From: DASWJQ01 sp036397095
GTDB lineage: Bacteria > Chloroflexota > Anaerolineae > Anaerolineales > E44-bin32
DNA: 64,000 nucleotides
Assembly: GCA_036397095.1 (NCBI GenBank)
Contig: DASWJQ010000111.1
Span: forward strand, 85,266 to 149,265
Direction: 5' to 3'
Positions 18,690 to 26,566 of this stretch are shown one piece after another. Positions within the stretch are counted from its first letter, which is position 1. Every line of letters begins with the position of its first letter. Below the pieces are notes generated by a model. The model saw only the letters and a program-made list of their open reading frames with translations, was not told the origin of the DNA and did not search any database. The translations under genes were made by a program, and so were the position numbers.

Positions 18690-19604
18690 TCAACTGCCGC
18701 CACGCAGCTTTCTCAACTGCTCATAGAGTTGGCGCTCTTCGTCCGACAGCTCTGTCGGAATGCGTACCGTGAGCTCGGCGAACAGGTCACCGTGTTGGTT
18801 GGGATTGCGCAAGCTGGGCATCCCCCGGCTCTTGAGGCGAAAGCGCTGGCCCGGTTGGCTGCCCGCTGGAATGGTCAGCACAACCGGCCCCGCCGGCGTC
18901 GGCACGTCCACCTCGCCGCCAAGGACGGCCTGATCCAGGCTCGCCTCGACCTGCGTGTGCAGGTCGTCTCCCTGGCGGCGGAAGCGGCCATTGGGTGCTA
19001 CCCGGACCGACAGATACAAGTCGCCGGATTGACCGGGTCCAGCCTGACCCTGCCCAGCCAGACGAACCCGGGTGCCGGAGCGGGCGCCCGGCGGGATCTT
19101 GACTTCCAGCGAGCGGCCGTTGAGCCGGAGTTGGCGGGTCGTCCCCTGGTAGGCTTCCTCCAGCGAGATCGTTATCGGTTGCTCCAGGTCGCGCCCGCGG
19201 GGCCGGCTGGTGGCGGCCCCGCGGCCTCGACCGGGCCCACCGAAGACGGTGTCGAAGAAGTCGGAAAATCCACCACCGAACAGATCGCCCAGATCGCCGA
19301 ACTCGACCCGGACACCGCCCGGCGCACCGCTGGCCCAGCGTGACCAGTCGAAGTCCGCCTGACCACCCGTGCGTTCCCACTGACGGTAGGAAGCTCCGAG
19401 CCGATCGTACTTGGCGCGTTTTTCCGCGTCCCCCAGGACCTCGTAGGCCTCATTGATTTCCTTGAATCGTTCTTCGGCCTGCGGATCGTCCGGGTTCTTG
19501 TCGGGGTGGTGTTTGAGGGCGAGCCTGCGGTAGGCGCGCTTGATGGACTGCTCGTCTGCGCCCCGGTCGACACCGAGGACTTCGTAGTAATCCTTGTAAT
19601 CCAT
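18690..19604 (-). CDS. DnaJ-class co-chaperone, CbpA type
   Basis: 304 aa from MDYKDYYEVLGV. The J domain is intact (HHPDKN near residue 33). A Gly/Phe-rich region follows (DLFGGGFSDFFDTVFGG), then two DnaJ C-terminal substrate-binding domains. The zinc-finger CxxCxGxG repeats are absent, which makes this a CbpA-like rather than a canonical DnaJ. It stimulates DnaK ATPase and delivers substrates. A promoter (TTGACG, 18 bp, TACAAT) precedes it; an in-frame ATG overlaps the -10 box and is rejected as start. It heads the dnaJ-htrA-baeRF unit. Confidence 0.9.
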   Translation of the reverse strand: MDYKDYYEVLGVDRGADEQSIKRAYRRLALKHHPDKNPDDPQAEERFKEINEAYEVLGDAEKRAKYDRLGASYRQWERTGGQADFDWSRWASGAPGGVRVEFGDLGDLFGGGFSDFFDTVFGGPGRGRGAATSRPRGRDLEQPITISLEEAYQGTTRQLRLNGRSLEVKIPPGARSGTRVRLAGQGQAGPGQSGDLYLSVRVAPNGRFRRQGDDLHTQVEASLDQAVLGGEVDVPTPAGPVVLTIPAGSQPGQRFRLKSRGMPSLRNPNQHGDLFAELTVRIPTELSDEERQLYEQLRKLRGGS

Positions 19605-19626
19605 ACCGCCACCAATGTTGAGTCGC

Positions 19627-19656
19627 ATTGTAATGGTCTTGAAATGAGGGCGTCAA
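19627..19656 (-). promoter_or_regulatory. Promoter of the dnaJ-htrA-baeRF operon
   Basis: On the minus strand TTGACG (19656-19651), 18 bp, TACAAT (19632-19627). The predicted start lies near 19620, leaving about 16 nt before the ATG at 19604, enough for the GGTGGCGG ribosome site. It faces away from the promoter of the receiver/GAF gene. Confidence 0.65.
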
Positions 19657-19719
19657 GGAATGGTCGCCTGATTGCCGAGGAGGCCCTTTTGGCCCATCCA
19701 CTCCGCTGAGCCGGCATGC

Positions 19720-19725
19720 TATGAT
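19720..19725 (+). promoter_or_regulatory. -10 box of a leaderless transcript for the receiver/GAF gene
   Basis: TATGAT ends 6 nt before the ATG at 19732, the same geometry as nfeD and holB. No strong -35 is visible. Confidence 0.55.
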
Positions 19726-19731
19726 TGCCGC

Positions 19732-20922
19732 ATGAGGGGCGATCAGCCGCGTGAGCGCGTTTTGGTGGTCGACGAGGACGCCGATGTCCTCGACTTGCTT
19801 GAAACGCAGGTCCTTGAGCCCATGGGCTATGACGTGGCGACGGCCCAAGAGGCGGGGGGCGCTATCCAGCAGGCGCTCAACTTTGGACCGGATCTGATCC
19901 TGGCCAGTCTGACCCTGCCGGGTCTCAGCGGAAAGGACTTGCTGGTGGCCTTGCGGTCCCAAGGTATCGAGGTGCCGATGCTGGTTATGGCGCCGGAGGG
20001 GATGGAAGCCGACGCCATCCAAGCATTTCGGCTCGGTGCCCGCGATTACTTGGTCAAGCCCCTGCGCGAGGCCGAAGCCGTTGCTGCTATCGAAAGAGCC
20101 TTGAATGAGATCCGGTTGCGGCGCGAACGCAAGCAACTGGCCGACCAACTGGCTGAGAGCAACCGGCAGCTCGAGCGGCGAGTGCGTGAGTTGACCACGA
20201 TCTATGGCATTGGCAAGGCCGTCACCTCGACGACCAACCAGGGCCAACTTTTTTCCAAGCTTATGGAAGGCAGTTTGTATGTCACCGAAGCCGACATGGG
20301 CTGGATCTTGCTGCGCGACGAGTCGACCAGGGAGATGGTGTTGCGGGCTCAGAGCGGCCTGCCATCGGAGGTGGCCTCCAGGCTGCATAAGCCCTGGGAT
20401 GACGGGGTAAGTTCACTGGTGATGTTGTCCGGCGAGGCACTGCGGATTCATGGCGAAGGACTTTCTCAATTCAAGTTGTCGCAGATCGGCCGGGCGGCCT
20501 TGATTGTTCCAATCAAAGTGCGCGACCAGCCGGTCGGCGTGCTCAACGTCGCCCGGCGCGATGCCCGCATGTTCACGGAGCGCAACCAGGCGATGCTGGA
20601 GGCGGTCACCGACTACGCTTCCATCTCTCTGGTCAACGCCAGGCTGTTTCAGGCACTGGAGACGCGGGCCGCCCGCCTGGAGCGGGAAATGCGCGCCACC
20701 CAGGCGACGACCGATTCATCAGTCGCCGTCCGATTGCTGCAAGCCCAGGAACGCCTGGGGCACCTGGCGGCTGCCTCCAGCGACCGTGGCGTCCGTTCGG
20801 ACTTGCAATCCGTGGCCGCCGAACTGGCGGGGGTCGCCGAGTCGCTGGCACCGCCTGTGCCCAAGGAAGGCCGGCCAATCCCCCCAGGTGCCGATGGCCG
20901 CAGCGGCGATGAAGCCGGCTAG
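19732..20922 (+). CDS. Pseudo-receiver plus GAF-domain signalling protein
   Basis: 396 aa; the start is fixed by the leaderless promoter. Residues 9-125 form a response-regulator receiver fold (VLVVDEDADVL at the acidic pocket, YLVKPL with the conserved Lys). The phosphoacceptor Asp is replaced by Ser 59 (PDLILASLTLPG), and the usual Thr/Ser before Ala reads LVMAPEG, so phosphorylation is unlikely. A coiled-coil linker (about 130-165), a GAF domain (about 165-320) and a charged C-terminal tail follow. There is no output enzyme or DNA-binding domain. The histidine kinase gene follows after 58 bp, so this may be a sensor or adaptor for it. Confidence 0.8.
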   Translation: MRGDQPRERVLVVDEDADVLDLLETQVLEPMGYDVATAQEAGGAIQQALNFGPDLILASLTLPGLSGKDLLVALRSQGIEVPMLVMAPEGMEADAIQAFRLGARDYLVKPLREAEAVAAIERALNEIRLRRERKQLADQLAESNRQLERRVRELTTIYGIGKAVTSTTNQGQLFSKLMEGSLYVTEADMGWILLRDESTREMVLRAQSGLPSEVASRLHKPWDDGVSSLVMLSGEALRIHGEGLSQFKLSQIGRAALIVPIKVRDQPVGVLNVARRDARMFTERNQAMLEAVTDYASISLVNARLFQALETRAARLEREMRATQATTDSSVAVRLLQAQERLGHLAAASSDRGVRSDLQSVAAELAGVAESLAPPVPKEGRPIPPGADGRSGDEAG

Positions 20923-20980
20923 GACCGCCGGCTGACGGCGACCGTTCCGGCTCACGCCGGCAGTCGCCAATTCCCGACCG

Positions 20981-22900
20981 ATGACCGAACCACTCATCCT
21001 CGTCGCAGAAGATAATCGCGAAGTTCGCCAGTACCTGGAAGAGCGTGTGCTCGTTCCGGCCGGTTACCGGGTGCGGTCGGTTGGCGACGGCATGTCGGCG
21101 TTGACGCTGGCCCTTGAGCTGCGGCCGGCGGTCGTGATCAGCGATCAGCAAATGCCCAACCTGACGGGCACCGAACTGACACGGCGGTTGCGGGCCGAGT
21201 ATCCAGTGCCGGTGATCTTGATTACGGGCGAGAGCAGTGAAGGCCTGATGCTGGAGGCCATTCGGGCCGGGGTGTGCGACTACCTGACCAAACCGTTCGA
21301 GGCCGAGCAGCTGCTGGCTGCCGTCGGCCGGGCGCTGGCCGAGAGCCAGCGCATGGCTCAGTTGATGTCGACCAAGGCCGATCTCGAGGACGGGGCCCGC
21401 AGTCTCAAGCGGCGCCTGGATGAGTTGGAGACGCTGGCCGGCATCGGCCGCACGGTGACGGCGATGCTGGAGGTTGACGAGGTGCTGACTTCGGTGGTCG
21501 ATGCGGCCGTGCGGCTGACGGGGGCCGAGGAGGGCAGCCTGCTGCTTGTCGACGAAGACAGCGGCCAGCTCTACATGCGGGCATCCAAGAATTTCGACGA
21601 GGAGTTCGCCCGCACCTTCCGTCTGCAGACGCAGGATTCGCTGGCTGGCCAGGTGCTGGCCTCAGGCGAACCGGTAGTGATCGACGATAACTCGCCCAAG
21701 AAGATCAAGACCTCATACCTTGTGCATTCCTTGATTTACGTGCCGCTGTCGGTGCGCGGCCACATTATCGGCGTGCTGGGGGTGGACAACCGCAAGGTCG
21801 GCCACAACTTCAGCCAGGAGGACTTGACCGTGCTGCGAGCGATGGCCGATTACGCGGCCATCGCCATCGAGAATGCCCGCTTGTTCCACCGCAGCGAGGC
21901 CGAGCGGCGCAAGCTGGAGACGATCCTGCGCCAGACCGAGAACGGCGTGATCGTCGTCGATCCGGAGAACCGGCTGCTCTTGATGAATGAAGCTGCCCAG
22001 AAGGCATTTGCCGTTAACGGCGGCGCGCTGCTGGGCCGCTCCGTCGTCGAAGCCATCGACGACCCCCGGCTGCTGGAGTTGCTGCGCACGGCGGGCGATG
22101 GTGTGCGCCGCGAGGAAATTGAAGCGACCGATGGCCGGATCTTCAACGCTCAACGGACGGCGATCGAGGGGGTAGGCCAGGCGATCGTGCTCAATGACGT
22201 CACCCACTTGAAGGAGCTCGACCGCATCAAGTCGGAGTTCGTCACGACGGTCTCCCACGACTTGCGCTCGCCGCTGACCGCCATCCTGGGGTATGTCGAG
22301 CTGATCGAGCGGGCCGGCGAGATTAATGATCAACAGCGCGATTTCATTCGCCGGGTGCAGATCAGCGTGCAGCACATCACCGACCTGGTCAGCGACCTGC
22401 TCGACCTGGGCCGCATCGAGTCCGGCGTCGATACAACCCAGGAGAGCACGCCAATCTCCGTCCTGGCCCGCTACGCAGTCGAAGGGCTGCGCACGTCAGC
22501 CGAGACCAAGGACGTCGAGCTGGAAGCCAGGCTGCCAGACGGATTGCCGTTGGTCTCGGGGGATCCGATTCGGCTGCGCCAGATGATCGGTAATCTGCTG
22601 GAGAATGCAATCAAGTACACGCCGGCCGGCGGGCGAGTTGAAATCGAGGCCGAATCCGAGGATCACCAGGTCATCCTGCGGGTGACCGACAGCGGCCCAG
22701 GCATCCCTCCAGCCGACCAGCCCTACCTGTTCGACAAGTTCTATCGCGGCAGCAATGTGGCCAAGGACTCCCCCGGGACAGGCCTGGGGCTTTCGATCGT
22801 CAAGTCGATCGTCGATCATCACGATGGGCGCATCTGGGTAGAATCAAAGCTAGGGGAGGGTACGACCTTCACTGTTGTGCTGCCGGCCGGCCGCGGCTAA
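20981..22900 (+). CDS. Hybrid sensor histidine kinase (REC-GAF-PAS-HisKA-HATPase)
   Basis: 639 aa, no membrane segments, so cytoplasmic. Domain order: receiver (about 1-125) with intact Asp 55 (VVISDQQMP); coiled coil; GAF (about 155-310, SLAGQVLASGEPVVIDD and YVPLSVRGHIIGVLG); PAS (about 315-415); HisKA with TTVSHDLRSPL; HATPase with NLLENAIKYTP, DSGPGIP and GTGLGLSIV. Having the receiver at the N-terminus suggests that it is controlled by another kinase or by intramolecular transfer. It probably partners the preceding pseudo-receiver/GAF protein. No dedicated DNA-binding regulator lies nearby. Confidence 0.92.
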   Translation: MTEPLILVAEDNREVRQYLEERVLVPAGYRVRSVGDGMSALTLALELRPAVVISDQQMPNLTGTELTRRLRAEYPVPVILITGESSEGLMLEAIRAGVCDYLTKPFEAEQLLAAVGRALAESQRMAQLMSTKADLEDGARSLKRRLDELETLAGIGRTVTAMLEVDEVLTSVVDAAVRLTGAEEGSLLLVDEDSGQLYMRASKNFDEEFARTFRLQTQDSLAGQVLASGEPVVIDDNSPKKIKTSYLVHSLIYVPLSVRGHIIGVLGVDNRKVGHNFSQEDLTVLRAMADYAAIAIENARLFHRSEAERRKLETILRQTENGVIVVDPENRLLLMNEAAQKAFAVNGGALLGRSVVEAIDDPRLLELLRTAGDGVRREEIEATDGRIFNAQRTAIEGVGQAIVLNDVTHLKELDRIKSEFVTTVSHDLRSPLTAILGYVELIERAGEINDQQRDFIRRVQISVQHITDLVSDLLDLGRIESGVDTTQESTPISVLARYAVEGLRTSAETKDVELEARLPDGLPLVSGDPIRLRQMIGNLLENAIKYTPAGGRVEIEAESEDHQVILRVTDSGPGIPPADQPYLFDKFYRGSNVAKDSPGTGLGLSIVKSIVDHHDGRIWVESKLGEGTTFTVVLPAGRG

Positions 22901-22941
22901 GCCGCCCGTCCGCCAGCCGGAGATGGAACGCAGGTAGCTTG

Positions 22942-24204
22942 ATGGACAGCGACGCTCGCCAGGACCTACGCCGCCGCCTGACCCGCTTGGGCCGGCGGCG
23001 TTCCGCGGCGGCCAGCAGCCAGCCGCCACGCCAGGCCGAGCGCCAGCTCGCCTTTGATGGCGGGGTCCTCATAGAAACCGACATGGGCCCCGCCTACCGG
23101 GTCGAGCGCCGGTTTCCGATCGATTTCGAGCACGGCAGAGGGCGGCTGGCCGATGTGTTGGCCTTCAATCAGTCGCCCGAGCTGGCGGCGCAAGTGGCTG
23201 GCAGCCCGGGCCTGGCCGGAGTGCCAGTCGGTCAATTGGCTTTCCTCGACACGGAAACAACAGGCCTGGCTGGCGGAGCCGGCACCCTGATCTTCCTCGT
23301 GGGGGTCGGACGCTTTGTCGACGACAGTTTTGTGCTGCGTCAGTACTTCTTGCGCGATCCGGTTGAAGAAGAGGGCATGCTGGAAGCGTTGCGGAATGAC
23401 CTGGAGGCGGCGGCTGGCTTTGTCACTTTCAACGGCCGGTCATTTGATCTACCGCTGTTGGAAAACCGCTATGTGATCGGTCTGCGCCGGCGCTGGGCGT
23501 TGACGGGCTGGCCCCACTTGGACTTGCTGCCGCCGGCGCGGCGTCTGTGGCGGCGCCAATTGCCAAACTGCGCCTTGTCGACCATCGAACAGCATGTGCT
23601 GGGCATCGCACGCTCAGAAGCTGATGTCCCGGGCGCCGAAATCCCTGGCATGTACCTGGATTACTTGCGGACCGGTGATGCTTCGCCGTTGGCGCGGGTG
23701 GTGTACCACAATGAAATCGATATCCTGTCGTTGGTTGGGCTGGCGCATGAGGTGCTGGCGCGACACCAGCCGCCCGATCCGGAACGGCTGACGGCTTCGG
23801 AGGCCTTGGGTGTGGCCCGCTGGCATGCGCGGGCCGGCCGGGCAGGGCGGGCGTTGACGGCCTACCGGGCGGCGACGCGCGCCGAACGGGCGGATGAGGT
23901 TCACAGCGAGGCGCTGCGCCTTTTGTCCTTCCAATTGAAGGCAGGCGGCCAGTTCGATGAGGCGCTTGAAACATGGCGGACTTGGCACAAGTCCGACCGC
24001 CACGACCCGCGACCGTGCATTGAGTTGGCCAAGTATTTCGAGTGGCGGACGAAGGATCTGGAGCAAGCCACCCACTGGGCGAAGGAAGCGCTCGTCAGCC
24101 TGACGCACTGGGAAGAGGATTGGCGCCGGCAGCAGCAGTGGGCCGAGGTGGAGCACAGGCTTGCCCGGTTGAAGCGAAAACAAGCAGCGGATGGCGCTGG
24201 CTAA
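22942..24204 (+). CDS. YprB-like RNase H-fold exonuclease with TPR tail
   Basis: About 420 aa. A DEDD-type 3'-5' exonuclease core is visible: FLDTETTGLAGG (DxE), FVTFNGRSFDLPLLENR, and YHNEIDILSL with the last acidic residue. These match the YprB/RNase_H_2 family. The C-terminal part (about 290-420) is helical with TPR-like periodicity (ARWHARAGRAGRALTAYRAA..., EALETWRTWHKSD). The substrate is unknown. I chose the ATG at 22942 rather than the overlapping TTG; its ribosome site is weak (CAGGTAG). Confidence 0.78.
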   Translation: MDSDARQDLRRRLTRLGRRRSAAASSQPPRQAERQLAFDGGVLIETDMGPAYRVERRFPIDFEHGRGRLADVLAFNQSPELAAQVAGSPGLAGVPVGQLAFLDTETTGLAGGAGTLIFLVGVGRFVDDSFVLRQYFLRDPVEEEGMLEALRNDLEAAAGFVTFNGRSFDLPLLENRYVIGLRRRWALTGWPHLDLLPPARRLWRRQLPNCALSTIEQHVLGIARSEADVPGAEIPGMYLDYLRTGDASPLARVVYHNEIDILSLVGLAHEVLARHQPPDPERLTASEALGVARWHARAGRAGRALTAYRAATRAERADEVHSEALRLLSFQLKAGGQFDEALETWRTWHKSDRHDPRPCIELAKYFEWRTKDLEQATHWAKEALVSLTHWEEDWRRQQQWAEVEHRLARLKRKQAADGAG

Positions 24205-24375
24205 GGTAGCCACAAAGGCTCGAAGGGTACAAAGGAACCGATTAGGAACACTAAGGAAACCATTTCTCGGCAATCAGCTCTCAGCTATCAGCACCCTCCC
24301 AACTTCTGAGAGTTAACAGCTCTTCTTTGTGTTGCCACCTTCCCGCTTGCTGAGCTTTGCGCCTTTGTGGTTCCC
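24205..24375. other. Intergenic spacer between convergent genes with decayed repeats
   Basis: No gene. It holds inverted, imperfect copies of a CACAAAGG-type element (CCACAAAGGCTCGAAGGG near 24211 and its reverse form ending CGCCTTTGTGGTT near 24372) and an ATCAGCTCTCAGCTATCAGC stretch near 24274. Part of this (ATCAGCTCTC) recurs near 34337. They look like degenerate dispersed repeats. Confidence 0.5.
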
Positions 24376-25344
24376 TCAAGCAGCGCTTTCGATCTCGCGG
24401 CGGACGGCCTGATACAGGCTTTCTGCCTTGAGTTCGTTGAGGGTGTAGCAGGGGGCGCCCAGGCTGTCGGCCAGCCGGCGGGCAAGGCCCTGGTCGAAGG
24501 CAGCGTGTTCCATATTGATCACCACCGAACGGATCGAGGCGGACTCGATTTGATAGGCGATGGTATGGGCTTCCTCCTGCGGCGGCAGATCCCCCATCGA
24601 TACATTTCCGGCCCCGTCCGTCAGCAGGATCAGCAGCGGCATCACGTCCGGATACAGCGTTTGCTGCTGCCGCAGCAGTTCATAAGCCAGATTGAGCCCG
24701 GCCGAGAGCGGCGTCTTGCCGCCAACCGGTATGTCTTGCAGTGCCTTGCGGGCCAGTTCGACAGAGTTGGTCGGCGGCAGCACGGTCACGGCCCGGTCCT
24801 TCTGGAAGACGATCAGGCCAACCCGGTCGCGGCGTTGGTAGGCGTCGGTCAACAGAGACAGAATGGCGCCCTTGGTGGCCGACATTCGCTCGGCGACCGC
24901 CATCGACCAGGAAGCGTCGACAACGAACAAGATCAGGTTGGCTGCTTTGCGCATCCGCACCTTGCGCTGCAAATCCGAGCGGTGGATAGCAACGGCCTTG
25001 TCGCCCATCTCTGCGGCGCGGCGTTGTTGGAAGGGAGCAGCCGCCCGCAGAGTGGCGTCAAACGCCAGGTCATCGGTGCGGCCGCTGGCCGGGCGCGATA
25101 GGATGTACCGTCCGCGCTTGCGGTCGGTGCGGGTGCGCGTGCGGCGGCCGCTCTGGCGGCGGGTCATGCGGTCGAGTGGGTTGTACAGAGGACGGGGTTC
25201 GAACGCTTCGCCGACCTTGACCTGCTCGCCGCCCTCCCACCATTCGGCGTCGAGCGATTCACCGGCCGATTGGCGGGTGGGCTGGCTGCGGCCCAGGTCG
25301 GGACTATCGGGGGCTACTTCGCCGCGGCCGCCCTCAGGCTGGTC
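24376..25344 (-). CDS. VWA (integrin-I) half of a Mg/Co-chelatase-like protein, read after a -1 frameshift
   Basis: The frame is open from the A9 run at 25353-25345 to the stop at 24376, adding 322 residues after AKKK to the AAA+ half. It starts with an acidic, Pro-rich linker, then a basic segment, then a von Willebrand A domain with the MIDAS motif DASWSM and ILLTDGAGN. An internal ATG at 25167 lacks a ribosome site and would cut off the linker, so separate translation is unlikely. Joined to the AAA+ part it gives a protein of about 689 aa, the usual size of ChlD/BchD-like subunits. The domain would clamp the AAA+ ring to a substrate or chelatase subunit. Confidence 0.75.
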   Translation of the reverse strand, partial: DQPEGGRGEVAPDSPDLGRSQPTRQSAGESLDAEWWEGGEQVKVGEAFEPRPLYNPLDRMTRRQSGRRTRTRTDRKRGRYILSRPASGRTDDLAFDATLRAAAPFQQRRAAEMGDKAVAIHRSDLQRKVRMRKAANLILFVVDASWSMAVAERMSATKGAILSLLTDAYQRRDRVGLIVFQKDRAVTVLPPTNSVELARKALQDIPVGGKTPLSAGLNLAYELLRQQQTLYPDVMPLLILLTDGAGNVSMGDLPPQEEAHTIAYQIESASIRSVVINMEHAAFDQGLARRLADSLGAPCYTLNELKAESLYQAVRREIESAA

Positions 25345-26444
25345 TTTTTTTTTGCGCCGGTCTCGCCTTCCGCGCCGGCGGCTTGGTTCGCCTGCGGTTC
25401 CTGGTCGCTGTTCTGCGACTGGATCTGATCGATACGTTCCTGCAGCTCATTGAAGGTGACTTCGGTCTGTTGGAACGGGCCGCGGCGCAGGCGGTGCGGG
25501 AGCGCCAGTTCGGCCGCCAGGGCAATGTCGCGCTGGCTGATGCGATGACGGCCTTCGTAGGCGGCATGAGCCCGGGCCGCCTTGAGGATCACCAGGTCGG
25601 CGCGGTGGCCGTCGACTTGCAGGGAAGCGGTCAGCGCAGCGATCGAAAGTAGGTCCTGGTCGCGGTACTGCACCGAGTCGAGCAGTTGGCGGGCGTTGGC
25701 AATCTCCTGCGACAACTGCTGCTCCTGGGGCAGCCACCGGGCACGGAAGGCCTCCGAGTCCGATTCGAACTCCAGGTTGCGCTGCATAATGGCGACCCGG
25801 TCTTCCGGACGGGAAAGGCCGCGGATTTCAACCGACAGGGCGAAACGGTCGAGCAACTGGGGCCGCAAGTCGCCCTCTTCGGGGTTCATGGTGCCGACCA
25901 GGATATAGCGTGCGGGATGGGAGAACGAGATTCCTTCGCGCTCGACGATGTTCATGCCCAGCGCCGCCGAGTCGAGCAGCACGTCAACGACGTGATCGTC
26001 AAGCAGATTGACCTCGTCGATGTAGAGCAGGCCCCGGTTGGCTGCTGCCAACACGCCCGGCTCGAAGTGACGTTCGCCTTCCTTAATAGCCCGCTCGATA
26101 TCGAGCGTGCCGACCACTCGGTCTTCGGTGGCCGAGACCGGCAGGTCAACAAACGAGGTCGGCCGCATTTCGACGGGAAGCTTCTCGCCCCGGCGAACCC
26201 GCTCGCGGCACTCGGTGCAGTAGCTGGAAGGTTCGTTGGGATCGCAGCCAAAGCGGCAGTCAGCGACAACCGGCACCTGTGGCAGCAGTTCGGCCAGGGC
26301 GCGGGCGGCCGTCGATTTGGCCGTGCCGCGCTCGCCGCGGATCAGCACGCCGCCGATGCGCGGATTGATGGCGTTCAAGATCAATGCACGCCGCATCCGC
26401 TCCTGGCCAACGATCGCCGTGAAGGGAAATACGCTTCGCATCAT
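25314..26444 (-). CDS. Mg/Co-chelatase-like AAA+ ATPase (ChlI/BchI type)
   Basis: 376 aa in the zero frame. Features: IVGQERMRRALILNAINP, Walker A GERGTAKST, four Cys in the DCRFGCDPN...YCTECRERV insert, Walker B LLYIDEVNLLDDHVVD and sensor GTMNPEEGDLRPQLLDRF. The short form ends TSLRAAAAK nine codons after the slippery A9 run; a -1 shift there continues into the VWA domain. Two products (AAA+ alone and AAA+-VWA) are thus predicted. No ChlH/CobN subunit is in the window, so the metal or client is unknown. A TATAAT box lies 11 nt before the ATG. Confidence 0.88.
   Translation of the reverse strand: MMRSVFPFTAIVGQERMRRALILNAINPRIGGVLIRGERGTAKSTAARALAELLPQVPVVADCRFGCDPNEPSSYCTECRERVRRGEKLPVEMRPTSFVDLPVSATEDRVVGTLDIERAIKEGERHFEPGVLAAANRGLLYIDEVNLLDDHVVDVLLDSAALGMNIVEREGISFSHPARYILVGTMNPEEGDLRPQLLDRFALSVEIRGLSRPEDRVAIMQRNLEFESDSEAFRARWLPQEQQLSQEIANARQLLDSVQYRDQDLLSIAALTASLQVDGHRADLVILKAARAHAAYEGRHRISQRDIALAAELALPHRLRRGPFQQTEVTFNELQERIDQIQSQNSDQEPQANQAAGAEGETGAKKKTSLRAAAAK
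25344..25373 (-). other. Probable programmed -1 frameshift site (A AAA AAG heptamer)
   Basis: The minus strand reads GCA AAA AAA AAG ACC in the zero frame, giving the heptamer A AAA AAG, the slippery sequence of E. coli dnaX. A purine-rich SD-like stretch (GGAAGGCGAG) lies about 10-12 nt upstream. The zero-frame stop comes nine codons after the shift site. Transcriptional slippage on A9, or a one-base sequence error, are the alternatives. Confidence 0.6.
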
Positions 26445-26455
26445 GGTCGGGGCGC

Positions 26456-26461
26456 ATTATA
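26456..26461 (-). promoter_or_regulatory. -10 box of the chelatase-like gene
   Basis: Minus-strand TATAAT (26461-26456), 11 nt before the ATG at 26444, predicting a 5' leader of only about 5 nt with no Shine-Dalgarno. Confidence 0.55.
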
Positions 26462-26503
26462 CCGGAAGCGAGTTTTGGCGATGGCAGGTCGTGGCAAGGC
26501 GTG

Positions 26504-26532
26504 TTGCCGAAGGCTGGTCCGACCGTTATAAT
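26504..26532 (+). promoter_or_regulatory. Promoter of the S1 gene
   Basis: TTGCCG (26504-26509), 17 bp, TATAAT (26527-26532). It diverges from the chelatase promoter 43 bp away. The predicted start is near 26539. Confidence 0.65.
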
Positions 26533-26566
26533 GCTGCAATCTTCTGAAATGGAGCGTGCCCAGTCT

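Noticed and set aside
24205..24375. CRISPR or tandem array
   Set aside because: The repeats are imperfect, of several kinds and not regularly spaced; they look like decayed dispersed elements.
25101..25167. Independent translation of the VWA domain from ATG 25167
   Set aside because: No Shine-Dalgarno or -10 box upstream, and the same frame is open back to the slippery run and encodes a normal linker.
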